64,000 nt of DNA from an uncultured Bacteroidales bacterium (GTDB lineage: Bacteria > Bacteroidota > Bacteroidia > Bacteroidales > Muribaculaceae). The position numbers were made by a program, and so were the translations under genes. The notes beneath the pieces were generated by a model. That model saw only the letters and a program-made list of their open reading frames with translations. It searched no databases and was not told where the DNA came from. Position 1 is the first letter of the stretch. Each line of letters starts with the position of its first letter. Shown here in pieces: positions 8,211 through 16,438 of this stretch. The stretch covers positions 1-64,000 of the forward strand of contig CADBDH010000011.1 of the NCBI GenBank assembly GCA_902793405.1. Reading direction: 5' to 3'.

Positions 8211-9347
8211 TCAATCAACCACTTTGTGAGCGCCGTCGCTGATGATGACGTTGATCACCTCGGGCTCGTGTCCGTATTTTGCGTTGAATTTCTCCTTGGC
8301 TGTGGCGATGAAGTTGTCATAACGCTCGTCCTTGACCAGGTTGATGGTGCAGCCGCCAAAGCCGCCGCCCATGATGCGTGAACCGGTCACACCGCACTCG
8401 CGGGCTACATCGTTGAGGTAGTCCAGCTCCTCGCAGCTCACCTCGTAGTCACGTGAGAGGCCGTCGTGGGTCTCGAACATGCAGCGGCCAACGGTCTCGT
8501 AGTCGCCACGCTCCAGGGCGTCGCACACGTCAAGCACGCGCTGCTTCTCGCCGATGACAAAGCGGGCACGGCGATAGTCCTCATCGCTCACCTTGTCGCG
8601 AATGTCGGCCAGCATGGTATAGGTGGCGTCGCGCAGGGTCTCTACACCCAGGGTCGCAGCCACGCGCTCGCAGGATTCGCGGCGCTTGTTATAGGGCGAG
8701 TCCACCAGTTCGTGTTTTACTTTGCTGTTGAGCAGCACCAGTTTGTAGCCTTCGGGATGGAAGGGGAAATATGCATGCTCGAGTGAGCGGCAATCGAGGC
8801 GCATCAGGCAATCCTTCTTGCCGAACACGCTGGCGAACTGGTCCATAATGCCGCAGTTCACGCCGCAATAGTTGTGCTCGGTGCTTTGACCGATTTTTGC
8901 CAGCTCGAACTTGTCAATCTTGTTCTCGTTGAACATGTCGTTGAGTGCAAAAGCAAAGCACGATTCCAGGGCAGCCGACGATGAGAGGCCTGCACCCAGG
9001 GGCACATTGCCTGCAAACACCGTGTCAAAGCCCTTGACCGTGCCGCCGCGCTTGATGGTCTCGCGGCATACGCCGAAGATATAGCGTGCCCACTGCTCTT
9101 GAGGGGCATCCTCCTCGTTGAGGCCAAACTCGCAATAGGCGTCCATGTCCATGCTATAGACACGCACCTTGTCGGTTCCGTTAATGTTGATCGCTGCCAT
9201 GATGTACTTGTCGATGGCTCCCGGGAACACAAAACCACCGTTATAGTCGGTGTGCTCTCCAATCAGGTTGATGCGGCCAGCCGATGCATAAACCACACAG
9301 TCGGTGCCGAAGCGTTTTTTGAATTGATCTTGGATTTTCTCTTTCAT
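8211..9347 (-). CDS. galK: Galactokinase
   Basis: 378 aa, normal for the family. It phosphorylates alpha-D-galactose at C1 with ATP in the cytoplasm, the first committed Leloir step. Motifs of the GHMP kinase fold are seen: the galactokinase signature GRINLIGEHTDYNGGFVFPG (about 24-43), the ATP-binding VPLGAGLSSSAALE (about 115-128) and the C-terminal GSRIMGGGFGGC. It leads the galK-galM-nucleotidyltransferase operon. No galT, galE or transporter gene lies beside it in the window. The upstream 140 bp contain no clear TAnnTTTG box. Confidence 0.95.
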   Translation of the reverse strand: MKEKIQDQFKKRFGTDCVVYASAGRINLIGEHTDYNGGFVFPGAIDKYIMAAININGTDKVRVYSMDMDAYCEFGLNEEDAPQEQWARYIFGVCRETIKRGGTVKGFDTVFAGNVPLGAGLSSSAALESCFAFALNDMFNENKIDKFELAKIGQSTEHNYCGVNCGIMDQFASVFGKKDCLMRLDCRSLEHAYFPFHPEGYKLVLLNSKVKHELVDSPYNKRRESCERVAATLGVETLRDATYTMLADIRDKVSDEDYRRARFVIGEKQRVLDVCDALERGDYETVGRCMFETHDGLSRDYEVSCEELDYLNDVARECGVTGSRIMGGGFGGCTINLVKDERYDNFIATAKEKFNAKYGHEPEVINVIISDGAHKVVD

Positions 9348-9488
9348 TGATTAATAGGATTATTTAATGAATTATAGTATTGATAATCGTGTGGAATAAA
9401 CTGCAGTATTGGGATTATTTATTAGCAACAAAGCACTGAGAATCTAACAAATAGGCAATTCCCAAGACCTTGAAACTTGGTAACAAGG

Positions 9489-9971
9489 CTACTTGATAAA
9501 ATAGTTGCTACGGTCGTTGATAATCCGCTCAACATTCTCGAGATTGATGTGGCCGTTAATGACTACAAGGGCGTCGGTCGTGATGCTGGCATTTGCAAGG
9601 ACAAGTTCGCTCACGTACTGTCCGTCTCGTCGTGCAAGCACCATCAGATTTTCGTCGCCCCGCTGGTTGGCCACCAGTTCCTCATAGTAGTGGTTCTTGT
9701 AAAGATTCTGCAAATGTTTGCGGAACTTATCACGGACGTTGCCACTACATTTACTCAAATCAAGCACTTGTACGGAATTGATGCCGATGCTTTTTTCAGA
9801 TAATGTGGGCGATAAAATCCGTCCCAGCCCTAGCAGGCTGCTGCCCACGTTAACATACTCGGCATGCCTGGCATCGCGCAGATCGTTAATTATATCATCG
9901 GCATTGCGGGTATACACGCCACATGAAACCACTAATGCTGATAACAGCAATAATAAGAGTGTTTTTTTCAT
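9489..9971 (-). CDS. DUF4252-like lipoprotein
   Basis: 160 aa. Residues 1-17 (MKKTLLLLLLSALVVSC) are a lipoprotein signal peptide with lipidation at Cys17. The mature part ends with a strand-rich segment, LMVLARRDGQYVSELVLANASITTDALVVINGHINLENVERI, resembling the C-terminal half of DUF4252 proteins of Bacteroidota. Their function is unknown, and some lie in sigma/anti-sigma operons. It is expected in the periplasmic or outer-membrane leaflet. It is divergent from pgk and preceded by a minus-strand TATATTTG box at 10001-10008. The family match is by eye and only moderate. Confidence 0.6.
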   Translation of the reverse strand: MKKTLLLLLLSALVVSCGVYTRNADDIINDLRDARHAEYVNVGSSLLGLGRILSPTLSEKSIGINSVQVLDLSKCSGNVRDKFRKHLQNLYKNHYYEELVANQRGDENLMVLARRDGQYVSELVLANASITTDALVVINGHINLENVERIINDRSNYFIK

Positions 9972-10000
9972 ATCTACACTTTTTTTTAGTTTACAGATGG

Positions 10001-10008
10001 CAAATATA
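10001..10008 (-). promoter_or_regulatory. Candidate -7 box of the DUF4252-like gene
   Basis: The minus strand reads TATATTTG, matching TAnnTTTG, 30 bp before the start codon. No -33 box at the expected distance. Confidence 0.38.
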
Positions 10009-10123
10009 GCTCAAAAAGTCCGTTTTTGAATGAAGATAATTCTTAAAAATGGCAAAATCATAAAAAACTCCATCAAATCCATTATTTTTTCCATAAAACG
10101 GGCTGATTTGAGAATAATTTTCT

Positions 10124-10131
10124 TAATTTTG
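10124..10131 (+). promoter_or_regulatory. Candidate -7 box of pgk
   Basis: TAATTTTG matches TAnnTTTG, about 50 bp upstream of the pgk ATG. A TTTG at 10107-10110 is only 13 bp upstream, too close for a standard -33 box. Confidence 0.45.
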
Positions 10132-10182
10132 CAGTTTAATTATAGAAATTCATTTATCAACAATTCATTTATACAGAACAAC

Positions 10183-11436
10183 ATGGCTAAAATCAATGAT
10201 TTTAATTTTGCCGGTAAGAAGGCAATCGTGCGTGTAGATTTTAACGTGCCCCTGAACGAAAAAGGAGAAATTACCGATGACACCCGCATTCGCGGTGCAG
10301 TTCCCACTTTGAAGAAGATTCTTGCCGACGGCGGCGCCCTCATCATCATGTCACACATGGGCAAGCCCAAAGGTAAAATCAACCATAAATTGTCACTGAG
10401 CCAGATTACCAGTGCTGTAGCTGCTGCTCTGGAAAGACCTGTACAGTTTGCCCAAGACAGTGCTGAGGCCAAGGCACAGGCCGACGAGCTCAAGCCCGGT
10501 GAGGCATTGCTGCTCGAGAACCTGCGCTTCCACCCCGAGGAGGAAGGCAAGCCCGTGGGCATTGAGAAAGACGACCCCAACTATGACGCTGCCAAGAAGG
10601 AGATGAAGGCCCGCCAGACTGAGTTTGCCAAGACTCTGGCCAGCTATGCCGACGTGTATGTGAACGACGCCTTTGGTACCGCTCACCGTCGTCACGCATC
10701 GACTGCCGTTATCGCCGACTTCTTTGATGACGACCACAAGATGCTGGGTTACCTCATGGAGAAGGAAGTGACCGCTATCGACAACGTGATGAAGAATGCT
10801 CAGCATCCCTTCACCGCAATCATCGGCGGCAGCAAAGTATCGTCCAAGCTGTCTGTTATCAAGAACCTGCTCGACAAGGTAGATAACCTCATCATCGGCG
10901 GTGGTATGGGCTACACCTTTATCAAGGCACAGGGTGGCCACATCGGTGACTCGCTGCACGAGGACGACCTCATGCCCGAGGCTCTGAACGTCATCGCAGC
11001 TGCCAAGGAGAAAGGCGTGAACCTGAGCCTCTCGGTAGCTACCGTAGCCGGTGACAGCTTCTCGAACGACGCCAACCGCCAGACGGTTGACATCTACAAC
11101 ATTCCCGACGGTTGGGAGGGCATGGATGCCAGCGAAGCATCGCTTGAAAACTGGAAGAAGATCATCCTCGACTCCAAGACCATCCTGTGGAACGGTCCCG
11201 TGGGCGTGTTTGAGTTTGAGAACTTTGCACACGGCACCGGCGAAATCGCTAAGTATGTGGCCGAGGCAACCCAGAACGGAGCCTACTCCCTCGTGGGCGG
11301 TGGCGACTCGGTAGCAGCCGTCAACAAGTTCGGCCTGGCCGACAAGGTTTCCTACGTTTCGACCGGTGGTGGCGCCATGCTCGAGGCCATCGAGGGCAAG
11401 ACCCTGCCCGGCGTAGCAGCTATCCTGGGTGAGTAA
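10183..11436 (+). CDS. pgk: Phosphoglycerate kinase
   Basis: 417 aa from the ATG at 10183, which follows a promoter-like TAATTTTG box; the longer open frame upstream is AT-rich leader, not protein. It transfers phosphate from 1,3-bisphosphoglycerate to ADP in glycolysis. The family motifs VRVDFNVPL (about 18), SHMGKPKG (about 57), the RHAST-type loop and the C-terminal [13 protein letters not shown] and STGGGAMLE (about 370-400) are present. The last codons (AAILGE stop) and the next 55 bp form the left copy of a 76-bp direct repeat whose right copy ends the LRR gene. A terminator follows at 11499-11550. Confidence 0.96.
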   Translation: MAKINDFNFAGKKAIVRVDFNVPLNEKGEITDDTRIRGAVPTLKKILADGGALIIMSHMGKPKGKINHKLSLSQITSAVAAALERPVQFAQDSAEAKAQADELKPGEALLLENLRFHPEEEGKPVGIEKDDPNYDAAKKEMKARQTEFAKTLASYADVYVNDAFGTAHRRHASTAVIADFFDDDHKMLGYLMEKEVTAIDNVMKNAQHPFTAIIGGSKVSSKLSVIKNLLDKVDNLIIGGGMGYTFIKAQGGHIGDSLHEDDLMPEALNVIAAAKEKGVNLSLSVATVAGDSFSNDANRQTVDIYNIPDGWEGMDASEASLENWKKIILDSKTILWNGPVGVFEFENFAHGTGEIAKYVAEATQNGAYSLVGGGDSVAAVNKFGLADKVSYVSTGGGAMLEAIEGKTLPGVAAILGE

Positions 11437-11489
11437 GCCTTGACACGCGCCTGCGGCTTTGCCTCACGCTAAGCCGCCAAGGCGCTAAG
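11414..11489 (+). repeat. 76-bp direct repeat, left copy (pgk 3' end)
   Basis: The last 23 bp of pgk and 53 bp of downstream DNA match 13813-13888 at 67 of 76 positions without gaps. The downstream part contains the motif TCACGCTAAGCCGC-NNN-GGCGCTAAG. A shortened relative, CTCACGCTAGGCGCTAAG, lies at 25838-25856. Confidence 0.85.
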
Positions 11490-11498
11490 TTTCTATTA

Positions 11499-11550
11499 GA
11501 CAAGTTCTGCATTTACCATTTCGGTAAAATACGGGACTTGTCCTTTTTTT
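11499..11550 (+). terminator. Intrinsic terminator downstream of pgk
   Basis: The outer arms GACAAGT (11499-11505) and ACTTGTC (11536-11542) enclose an inner TTTACC/GGTAAA stem and are followed by a run of seven T (11544-11550). Confidence 0.75.
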
Positions 11551-11582
11551 GCAAAATCACTGTTTAATTCAAAAATATTATA

Positions 11583-11590
11583 TATATTTG
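11583..11590 (+). promoter_or_regulatory. Candidate -7 box of the LRR gene
   Basis: TATATTTG fits TAnnTTTG. The implied transcript start lies about 40 bp before the ATG at 11638, which opens a disrupted signal-peptide frame, and about 105 bp before the LRR ORF start. Confidence 0.4.
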
Positions 11591-11702
11591 CAGCACATAA
11601 ACACTGATTTTTAATTACCGAATAAAGCATATCAATTATGAGAAATCTAATTACTATTTTTATGTTTTTGACAAAAGACCTTCTCGTAATTTCAAGACTG
11701 AT

Positions 11703-13835
11703 ATGATTCATGCTGATTTATTGCCAAATTTCAGCGCTGACAAGCTTAACGAAGCGAACACCATATTTGAGGAGGACAGAATACGTTACTACATCATTAA
11801 TGATGATGAGGTGGGTGTTACTCATAAAGATCCTAATGATGAAATTAATTACACACAAGATACTATCATTATTCCCGAACACGTGTTACACGATGGTCAT
11901 AATTATATTGTCAGTGCAATTGGCAACTATGCATTTACACTTTGTCAGAATCTTAAGAAGGTAGTGATACCAAACACTGTCACATCCATTGGCTATTACG
12001 CTTTTTATAAATGCAGTTCGTTAACCAGCATCTGTCTACCTGAATCCTTAGATATTATTGATTATGGAGTTTTCGATGAATGCACATCATTAAAAGATGT
12101 AACAATCCCTTCATCGATAAAAACTATTGGTGTTTATGCATTTGATGAATGTACCGAGTTGTCCACAGTATATGCTTCTGATTTAAATTCTTGGTGCCAA
12201 ATTGATTTTTGCTCCATCACATCCAATCCTCTTATTTATGCCCAACATCTTGTTATTGATGGTGAAGAAATTACCGATTTAGTTATTCCCAACTCAGTGA
12301 CAGACATCAAGCCATTCAGTTTCACGGGTTACTCTGGACTTAAAAGTGTTACTTTTCCCAATTCGGTAAATAGTATTGGACGAGAAGCATTTTCTTACTG
12401 CTTCAATCTTACAGACATTGATTTTGGTGATGGTATCACAACGATAGACTATCGGTCGTTCTTTGATTGTGAGAATCTGACAAATATGACGTTACCGACA
12501 AGTCTCACGTACTTATCACATGGTGCATTCAGTTTCTGCAATGGACTCACTAGCATAGATATCCCTGATGCTGTTATCTCAATGGGGAATTATGTTTTCT
12601 ATGGATGCGAAAATTTGAAGTATGCATCATTTGGATCGTCATTAGAATCCGTTCCAGTACAGACTTTTGCAGAATGTAAAAGCATTCATTCTGTTAGATT
12701 AAATGAATCTCTTACATCTATTGACGATGAGGCTTTCCATAATTGCCGTTGTCTTATCGATCTGGACCTGCCAGATAATGTAAAGAGTATAGGTAATTCT
12801 GCTTTTAAAGGTTGCCACGGTTTTACTGAAATCATGATTGGAGACGGAGTTGAGTCAATCGGCAATAGAGCGTTTGAAAGTTGCATTAATTTGAAAAATG
12901 TTACCATACCTAACGTTTCTTCGTTAGGTGATTTAGTATTCAATGCATGCTGCGATCTAAAAAGTGTCACTTTAGGCGATAACTTGTCAAGTATGGGTAA
13001 GTATGCATTTATGAATTGTACATCTCTCACCAATGTTGATCTGGGCAATGGTATAAAAAACATCAGTGACAGTGCTTTCATGGATTGCTCGGGCCTAGAG
13101 AGAATGCTAATCCCTAATTCAGTCATCGAAATCGGCAAAGGCGCTTTCCAGAATTGTCTTTTGCTGGAGGAACTCAATCTGGGTAATATGGTGCAAAAGA
13201 TAAGAGGACACGCTTTTTATCATTGTTTAGGCCTCACTAATGTGTTAATCCCCAATTCGGTGGAAACTATTGGCGACTACACATTTGCCGACTGCAAAGC
13301 TTTGGAGCACGTGTCATTTGGGAATTCTTTGAAGACAATCGGCCAATATGCATTCACCAATGATACTGAATTGACGAGTATTACACTACCTAATACGGTG
13401 ACAAGTATTGGCATTCACTCATTCTCATATTGTAATAAATTAAACTCGGTAAGTCTTGGCAAATCATTGACAACTATTGGAGCGAATTCATTCTTCATGG
13501 ACGACTGTTTGACTTCGATAACTTGCAAATCGGTAACACCTCCATCATTACCAGCAATCACTCCTCATCTGCAACATAATACTACACTTTATGTGCCTAT
13601 AAAATCGTTGGAACTCTACAAGAGTACTTTTCCTTGGAAATGGTTTGATCATATCATCGGTCAGATTGATGCTGATGTGAACGGTGACAATGAAATCAAC
13701 ATTGCCGACGTGAACGCTGTCATTGATACCATTCTCGGCGATGATAGTAACACCGAATTGCAAGATGTGAATGGCGACGGGGAAATCAACATTGCCGACA
13801 TAAACGCCATCATAGCTGCTATCCTGGGCGAGTAA
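11703..13835 (+). CDS. BspA-like leucine-rich-repeat protein with C-terminal dockerin-like repeats
   Basis: 710 aa. Residues about 65-630 are a long run of about 23-residue TpLRR/LRR_5 repeats (consensus IGxxAFxxCxxLxxVxIPNSVTS), the type found in BspA surface adhesins. Residues about 655-710 hold two Ca-binding, dockerin-like segments, DVNGDNEINIADVNAVIDTILG and DVNGDGEINIADINAIIAAIL. Such proteins are normally exported, but this ORF has no signal peptide. An ATG at 11638 opens a hydrophobic leader (MRNLITIFMFL) in a different frame that stops at 11704-11706, so the leader appears frameshifted off the body. Base composition is clearly more AT-rich than its neighbours, and the gene is bracketed by a 76-bp direct repeat, both suggesting acquisition. 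Host or carbohydrate binding is a family-level guess. Confidence 0.83.
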   Translation: MIHADLLPNFSADKLNEANTIFEEDRIRYYIINDDEVGVTHKDPNDEINYTQDTIIIPEHVLHDGHNYIVSAIGNYAFTLCQNLKKVVIPNTVTSIGYYAFYKCSSLTSICLPESLDIIDYGVFDECTSLKDVTIPSSIKTIGVYAFDECTELSTVYASDLNSWCQIDFCSITSNPLIYAQHLVIDGEEITDLVIPNSVTDIKPFSFTGYSGLKSVTFPNSVNSIGREAFSYCFNLTDIDFGDGITTIDYRSFFDCENLTNMTLPTSLTYLSHGAFSFCNGLTSIDIPDAVISMGNYVFYGCENLKYASFGSSLESVPVQTFAECKSIHSVRLNESLTSIDDEAFHNCRCLIDLDLPDNVKSIGNSAFKGCHGFTEIMIGDGVESIGNRAFESCINLKNVTIPNVSSLGDLVFNACCDLKSVTLGDNLSSMGKYAFMNCTSLTNVDLGNGIKNISDSAFMDCSGLERMLIPNSVIEIGKGAFQNCLLLEELNLGNMVQKIRGHAFYHCLGLTNVLIPNSVETIGDYTFADCKALEHVSFGNSLKTIGQYAFTNDTELTSITLPNTVTSIGIHSFSYCNKLNSVSLGKSLTTIGANSFFMDDCLTSITCKSVTPPSLPAITPHLQHNTTLYVPIKSLELYKSTFPWKWFDHIIGQIDADVNGDNEINIADVNAVIDTILGDDSNTELQDVNGDGEINIADINAIIAAILGE

Positions 13836-13888
13836 GCCTTGATACGCGCCTGCGGCATGGCTTCACGCTAAGCCGCTGTGGCGCTAAG
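13813..13888 (+). repeat. 76-bp direct repeat, right copy (LRR gene 3' end)
   Basis: It starts inside the final AAILGE codons of the LRR gene and runs 53 bp past its stop. It is 67/76 identical to the pgk 3' end at 11414-11489, with the same stop-codon register. Confidence 0.85.
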
Positions 13889-13898
13889 AAACATTTAT

Positions 13899-13950
13899 CC
13901 GACAACTTGGACAATCCTTTTTAAAAAAGTAGTCCAGGTTGTCGGAATTT
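13899..13950 (+). terminator. Intrinsic terminator downstream of the LRR gene
   Basis: The arms CCGACAACTTGGAC (13899-13912) and GTCCAGGTTGTCGG (13932-13945) pair with one G-U position around an AT-rich loop and are followed by ATTTTATT. Confidence 0.75.
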
Positions 13951-13987
13951 TATTCCATTAGTTGATGTATCATTTATAAAAAAGCAC

Positions 13988-13995
13988 TACCTTTG
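13988..13995 (+). promoter_or_regulatory. Candidate -7 box of pta-ackA
   Basis: TACCTTTG fits TAnnTTTG, 51 bp before the pta start. GTTG at 13961-13964 lies 23 bp upstream, longer than the standard spacing. Confidence 0.42.
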
Positions 13996-14046
13996 TTGCA
14001 CTGAAACCAATTAACAATCAGTTTTCCTAAAATACTTCAAGAAACA

Positions 14047-15057
14047 ATGGAACCTTTGTTTGAGAAACTCAAGAGTAACGCGATTGCCAACAGGCAGCGC
14101 ATCATCCTTCCCGAGAGTACTGAACCCCGCACCTTGACGGCTGCCAACCGCATCATCGCCGATGGCATCGCCGACATCGTCCTCATTGGCGACAAGGCCG
14201 AAATTCTGGCCAAGGCCGCCGAGCTGGGACTCGAAAACATCGACAAGGCTACGGTGGTCAATCCCAACGACGCCGAGGCTGTCGAGAAATATGCCCAGCT
14301 GTTCTATGAGCTGCGCAAGGCCAAGGGCGTGACCATCGAGGATGCCCGCAAGAAGGTGCTCGACCCGCTGTACCTGGGATGCCTGATTATCAAGAACGGT
14401 GATGCCGACGGTCAGGTTGCCGGTGCCATGAACACCACGGGCAACGTGCTGCGTGCTGCCTTCCAGGTACTGAAGACTGCTCCCGGCATCAGCACCGTGA
14501 GCGGCGCTTTCCTGATGCTGTTGCCCGAGGGGTCGCCCTACGGCCACAATGGCGTGATGGTATTTGCCGACTGCGCTGTCGTTCCCGACCCCGATGCCCA
14601 GCAGCTGGCCCAGATCGCCGTGAGTGCCGACCGCACCGCACGTGCATTGGCCGAGATCGACGATCCCAAGATTGCCATGCTGAGCTTCTCGACCAAGGGC
14701 AGCGCCAAACATGAGCGCGTAGATAAGGTGGTCGAGGCTACCCGCCTCGCTCTCGAGATGAATCCCAACCTGAAGATTGACGGCGAATTGCAGGCCGATG
14801 CCGCCATCGTTCCCAGCGTGGGCGCCAGCAAGGCCCCCGGCAGCACGATTGCCGGTCATGCCAACGTGCTCGTCTTCCCCGACCTGGGTGTGGGCAACAT
14901 CGCTTACAAGCTGGTTCAGCGCATCGCCGGAGCCAAGGCCGTGGGTCCCGTCCTGCAAGGTCTTGCCGCTCCCGTCAACGACTTGTCGCGCGGCTGCAAC
15001 GATGACGACATCTACCGCACCGTGATCCTGACCTGCAACCAGGCGATTAACAAATAG
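14047..15057 (+). CDS. pta: Phosphate acetyltransferase
   Basis: 336 aa, the short single-domain form without the N-terminal regulatory domain of enteric Pta. It converts acetyl-CoA plus phosphate to acetyl phosphate plus CoA. PTA_PTB signatures are visible: RQRIILPESTEPRTL near the N-terminus, GNVLRAAFQVLKTAPGISTVSGAF (about 137-160), the SFSTKGSAKH loop and FPDLGVGNIAYKLVQR (about 275-290). It is followed by ackA after a 50-bp gap containing ATTAG repeats, forming the acetate/ATP pair. Acetyl-CoA from pyruvate and from the lysine pathway would both drain here. Confidence 0.96.
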   Translation: MEPLFEKLKSNAIANRQRIILPESTEPRTLTAANRIIADGIADIVLIGDKAEILAKAAELGLENIDKATVVNPNDAEAVEKYAQLFYELRKAKGVTIEDARKKVLDPLYLGCLIIKNGDADGQVAGAMNTTGNVLRAAFQVLKTAPGISTVSGAFLMLLPEGSPYGHNGVMVFADCAVVPDPDAQQLAQIAVSADRTARALAEIDDPKIAMLSFSTKGSAKHERVDKVVEATRLALEMNPNLKIDGELQADAAIVPSVGASKAPGSTIAGHANVLVFPDLGVGNIAYKLVQRIAGAKAVGPVLQGLAAPVNDLSRGCNDDDIYRTVILTCNQAINK

Positions 15058-15086
15058 ATTAGTGATTAGAGATTAGTGATTAGAGA
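15056..15086. repeat. Short ATTAGTG/ATTAGAG repeat array (pta-ackA gap)
   Basis: Four tandem units of GATTAGTGATTAGA type fill the gap between pta and ackA. They belong to the same loose family of TAG-containing short repeats found at many other gaps in the window. Confidence 0.7.
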
Positions 15087-15107
15087 AATTTAAAAACTAT
15101 TATAATA

Positions 15108-16322
15108 ATGAATATCTTAGTATTGAATTGCGGCAGCAGCTCTGCCAAGTACAAACTCATCGAGATCAAGGAGAACAAGACCCTCGCCGAGGGTGGTGTG
15201 GAGAAAATCGGTCTGCCCGACGGTTTCATCAAGCTGAAATTTGATGACGGCAGCAAGAAGAACATCGACCTGGGCCTTATCGACCACAAGGGCGCCATCA
15301 AGGCTATCCTCGATGCTCTGATCAATCCCGAATATGGCTGCATTAAGGACCTGAAGGAAATCGACGCCGTTGGTCACCGCGTGGTGCATGGTGGCGAGAA
15401 GTTCAGCCGCAGCGTCCTCATCACCGACGAGGTGAAGGACATGATTCGCGAGTGCTACGGCATTGCCCCGCTGCACAATCCCGTGAACATGGCAGGTATC
15501 GAGGCCATCGAGGCCGTATTGCCTGGTGTGCCCCAAGTGGCTGTGTTTGACACTGCTTTCCACCAGACCATGCCCAAGTCGGCATTCATGTATCCCCTGC
15601 CCATGGAGTATTACACCAACGACCACGTGCGTCGTTACGGCTTCCATGGCACCAGCCACCGCTTTGTCACACAGCGCGTGTGCGAAATGTTGGGCACCAC
15701 TCCCGAGGGTAAGCGCATCATCTGCTGCCACATCGGTAACGGCGCCAGCATCAGCGCTATCAAGGACGGCAAGAGCATCGACACCACGATGGGTCTGACC
15801 CCCACCGAGGGCCTGATGATGGGTACCCGCTCGGGTGACGTTGATCCGGGTGCTCTGCTGTTCCTCATGGAGAAATATAACCTCAGCCCCAAGGAGATGC
15901 TCAACATCATCAACAAGAAGAGCGGTGTGCTGGGTATCACTGGCGTGAGCAGCGACATGCGTGACGTCGTTGACGCCGCCGAGAAGGAAGGCAACGAGCG
16001 TGCACAACTGGCACTCGACATGTATGAGCTGCGCATCCTCAAGACCATCGGCGCCTATGCTGCCGAGCTGAACGGTGTTGACATCATCGCCTTCACGGGT
16101 GGTGTTGGTGAAAACCAGTACCAGACCCGCAAGCGCGTGTGCAACAACCTGTCATACCTGGGCGTTAAGATCGACGAGGCTGTCAATGATACCCTGTGGC
16201 GTGGCAAGGAAGGCGAAATCAGCACGCCCGACAGCAAGGTCAAGGTCGTAGTCGTCCTCACCGACGAGGAATACATGATTGCCCGTGACACCGAGGCCAT
16301 CGTTGAGGGTCGCGAGCCGTAA
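15108..16322 (+). CDS. ackA: Acetate kinase
   Basis: 404 aa, full length. It makes ATP and acetate from acetyl phosphate and ADP. The ASKHA-fold motifs are clear: LNCGSSSAKYKLIE at the N-terminus, AVFDTAFHQTMP (about 145), the acetate-kinase signature HIGNGASISAIKDGKS (about 208-223) and FTGGVGEN (about 325). It is the second gene of the pta-ackA operon. Downstream is a 24-bp perfect palindrome (16371-16394) that probably also acts as a barrier between ackA and pheS. Confidence 0.97.
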   Translation: MNILVLNCGSSSAKYKLIEIKENKTLAEGGVEKIGLPDGFIKLKFDDGSKKNIDLGLIDHKGAIKAILDALINPEYGCIKDLKEIDAVGHRVVHGGEKFSRSVLITDEVKDMIRECYGIAPLHNPVNMAGIEAIEAVLPGVPQVAVFDTAFHQTMPKSAFMYPLPMEYYTNDHVRRYGFHGTSHRFVTQRVCEMLGTTPEGKRIICCHIGNGASISAIKDGKSIDTTMGLTPTEGLMMGTRSGDVDPGALLFLMEKYNLSPKEMLNIINKKSGVLGITGVSSDMRDVVDAAEKEGNERAQLALDMYELRILKTIGAYAAELNGVDIIAFTGGVGENQYQTRKRVCNNLSYLGVKIDEAVNDTLWRGKEGEISTPDSKVKVVVVLTDEEYMIARDTEAIVEGREP

Positions 16323-16370
16323 AGCGTAAACTACGAATTACGCAAATTAAACTAACCGTTTATTGAATAT

Positions 16371-16394
16371 AGAGACGCAAAATTTTGCGTCTCT
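16371..16394. repeat. GACGC palindromic repeat, copy 1
   Basis: A perfect 24-bp palindrome whose half-site is AGAGACGCAAAA. Copies 2 and 3 lie at 41172-41193 and 41224-41245. Its centre supplies the TTTG that works as the pheS -33 box. Confidence 0.85.
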
Positions 16395-16414
16395 ACTTTT
16401 TTTATGTACTTTTG
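16384..16414 (+). promoter_or_regulatory. pheS promoter built partly from the palindromic repeat
   Basis: TTTG (16384-16387) inside the palindrome, a 19-bp spacer and TACTTTTG (16407-16414) exactly match the Bacteroidota promoter. The pheS ATG is 24 bp downstream. Confidence 0.7.
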
Positions 16415-16438
16415 CACGTTAAAATTATCGATAAGACT

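Noticed and set aside
10030..10182. N-terminal extension of pgk by 51 codons
   Set aside because: The stretch is AT-rich, contains the -7 box and has no family similarity; the ATG at 10183 gives the normal Pgk start.
11703..13835. Dockerin-like ends as evidence of a cellulosome
   Set aside because: No cohesin or scaffoldin gene is present; such Ca-binding repeats are common at the ends of Bacteroidota LRR proteins.
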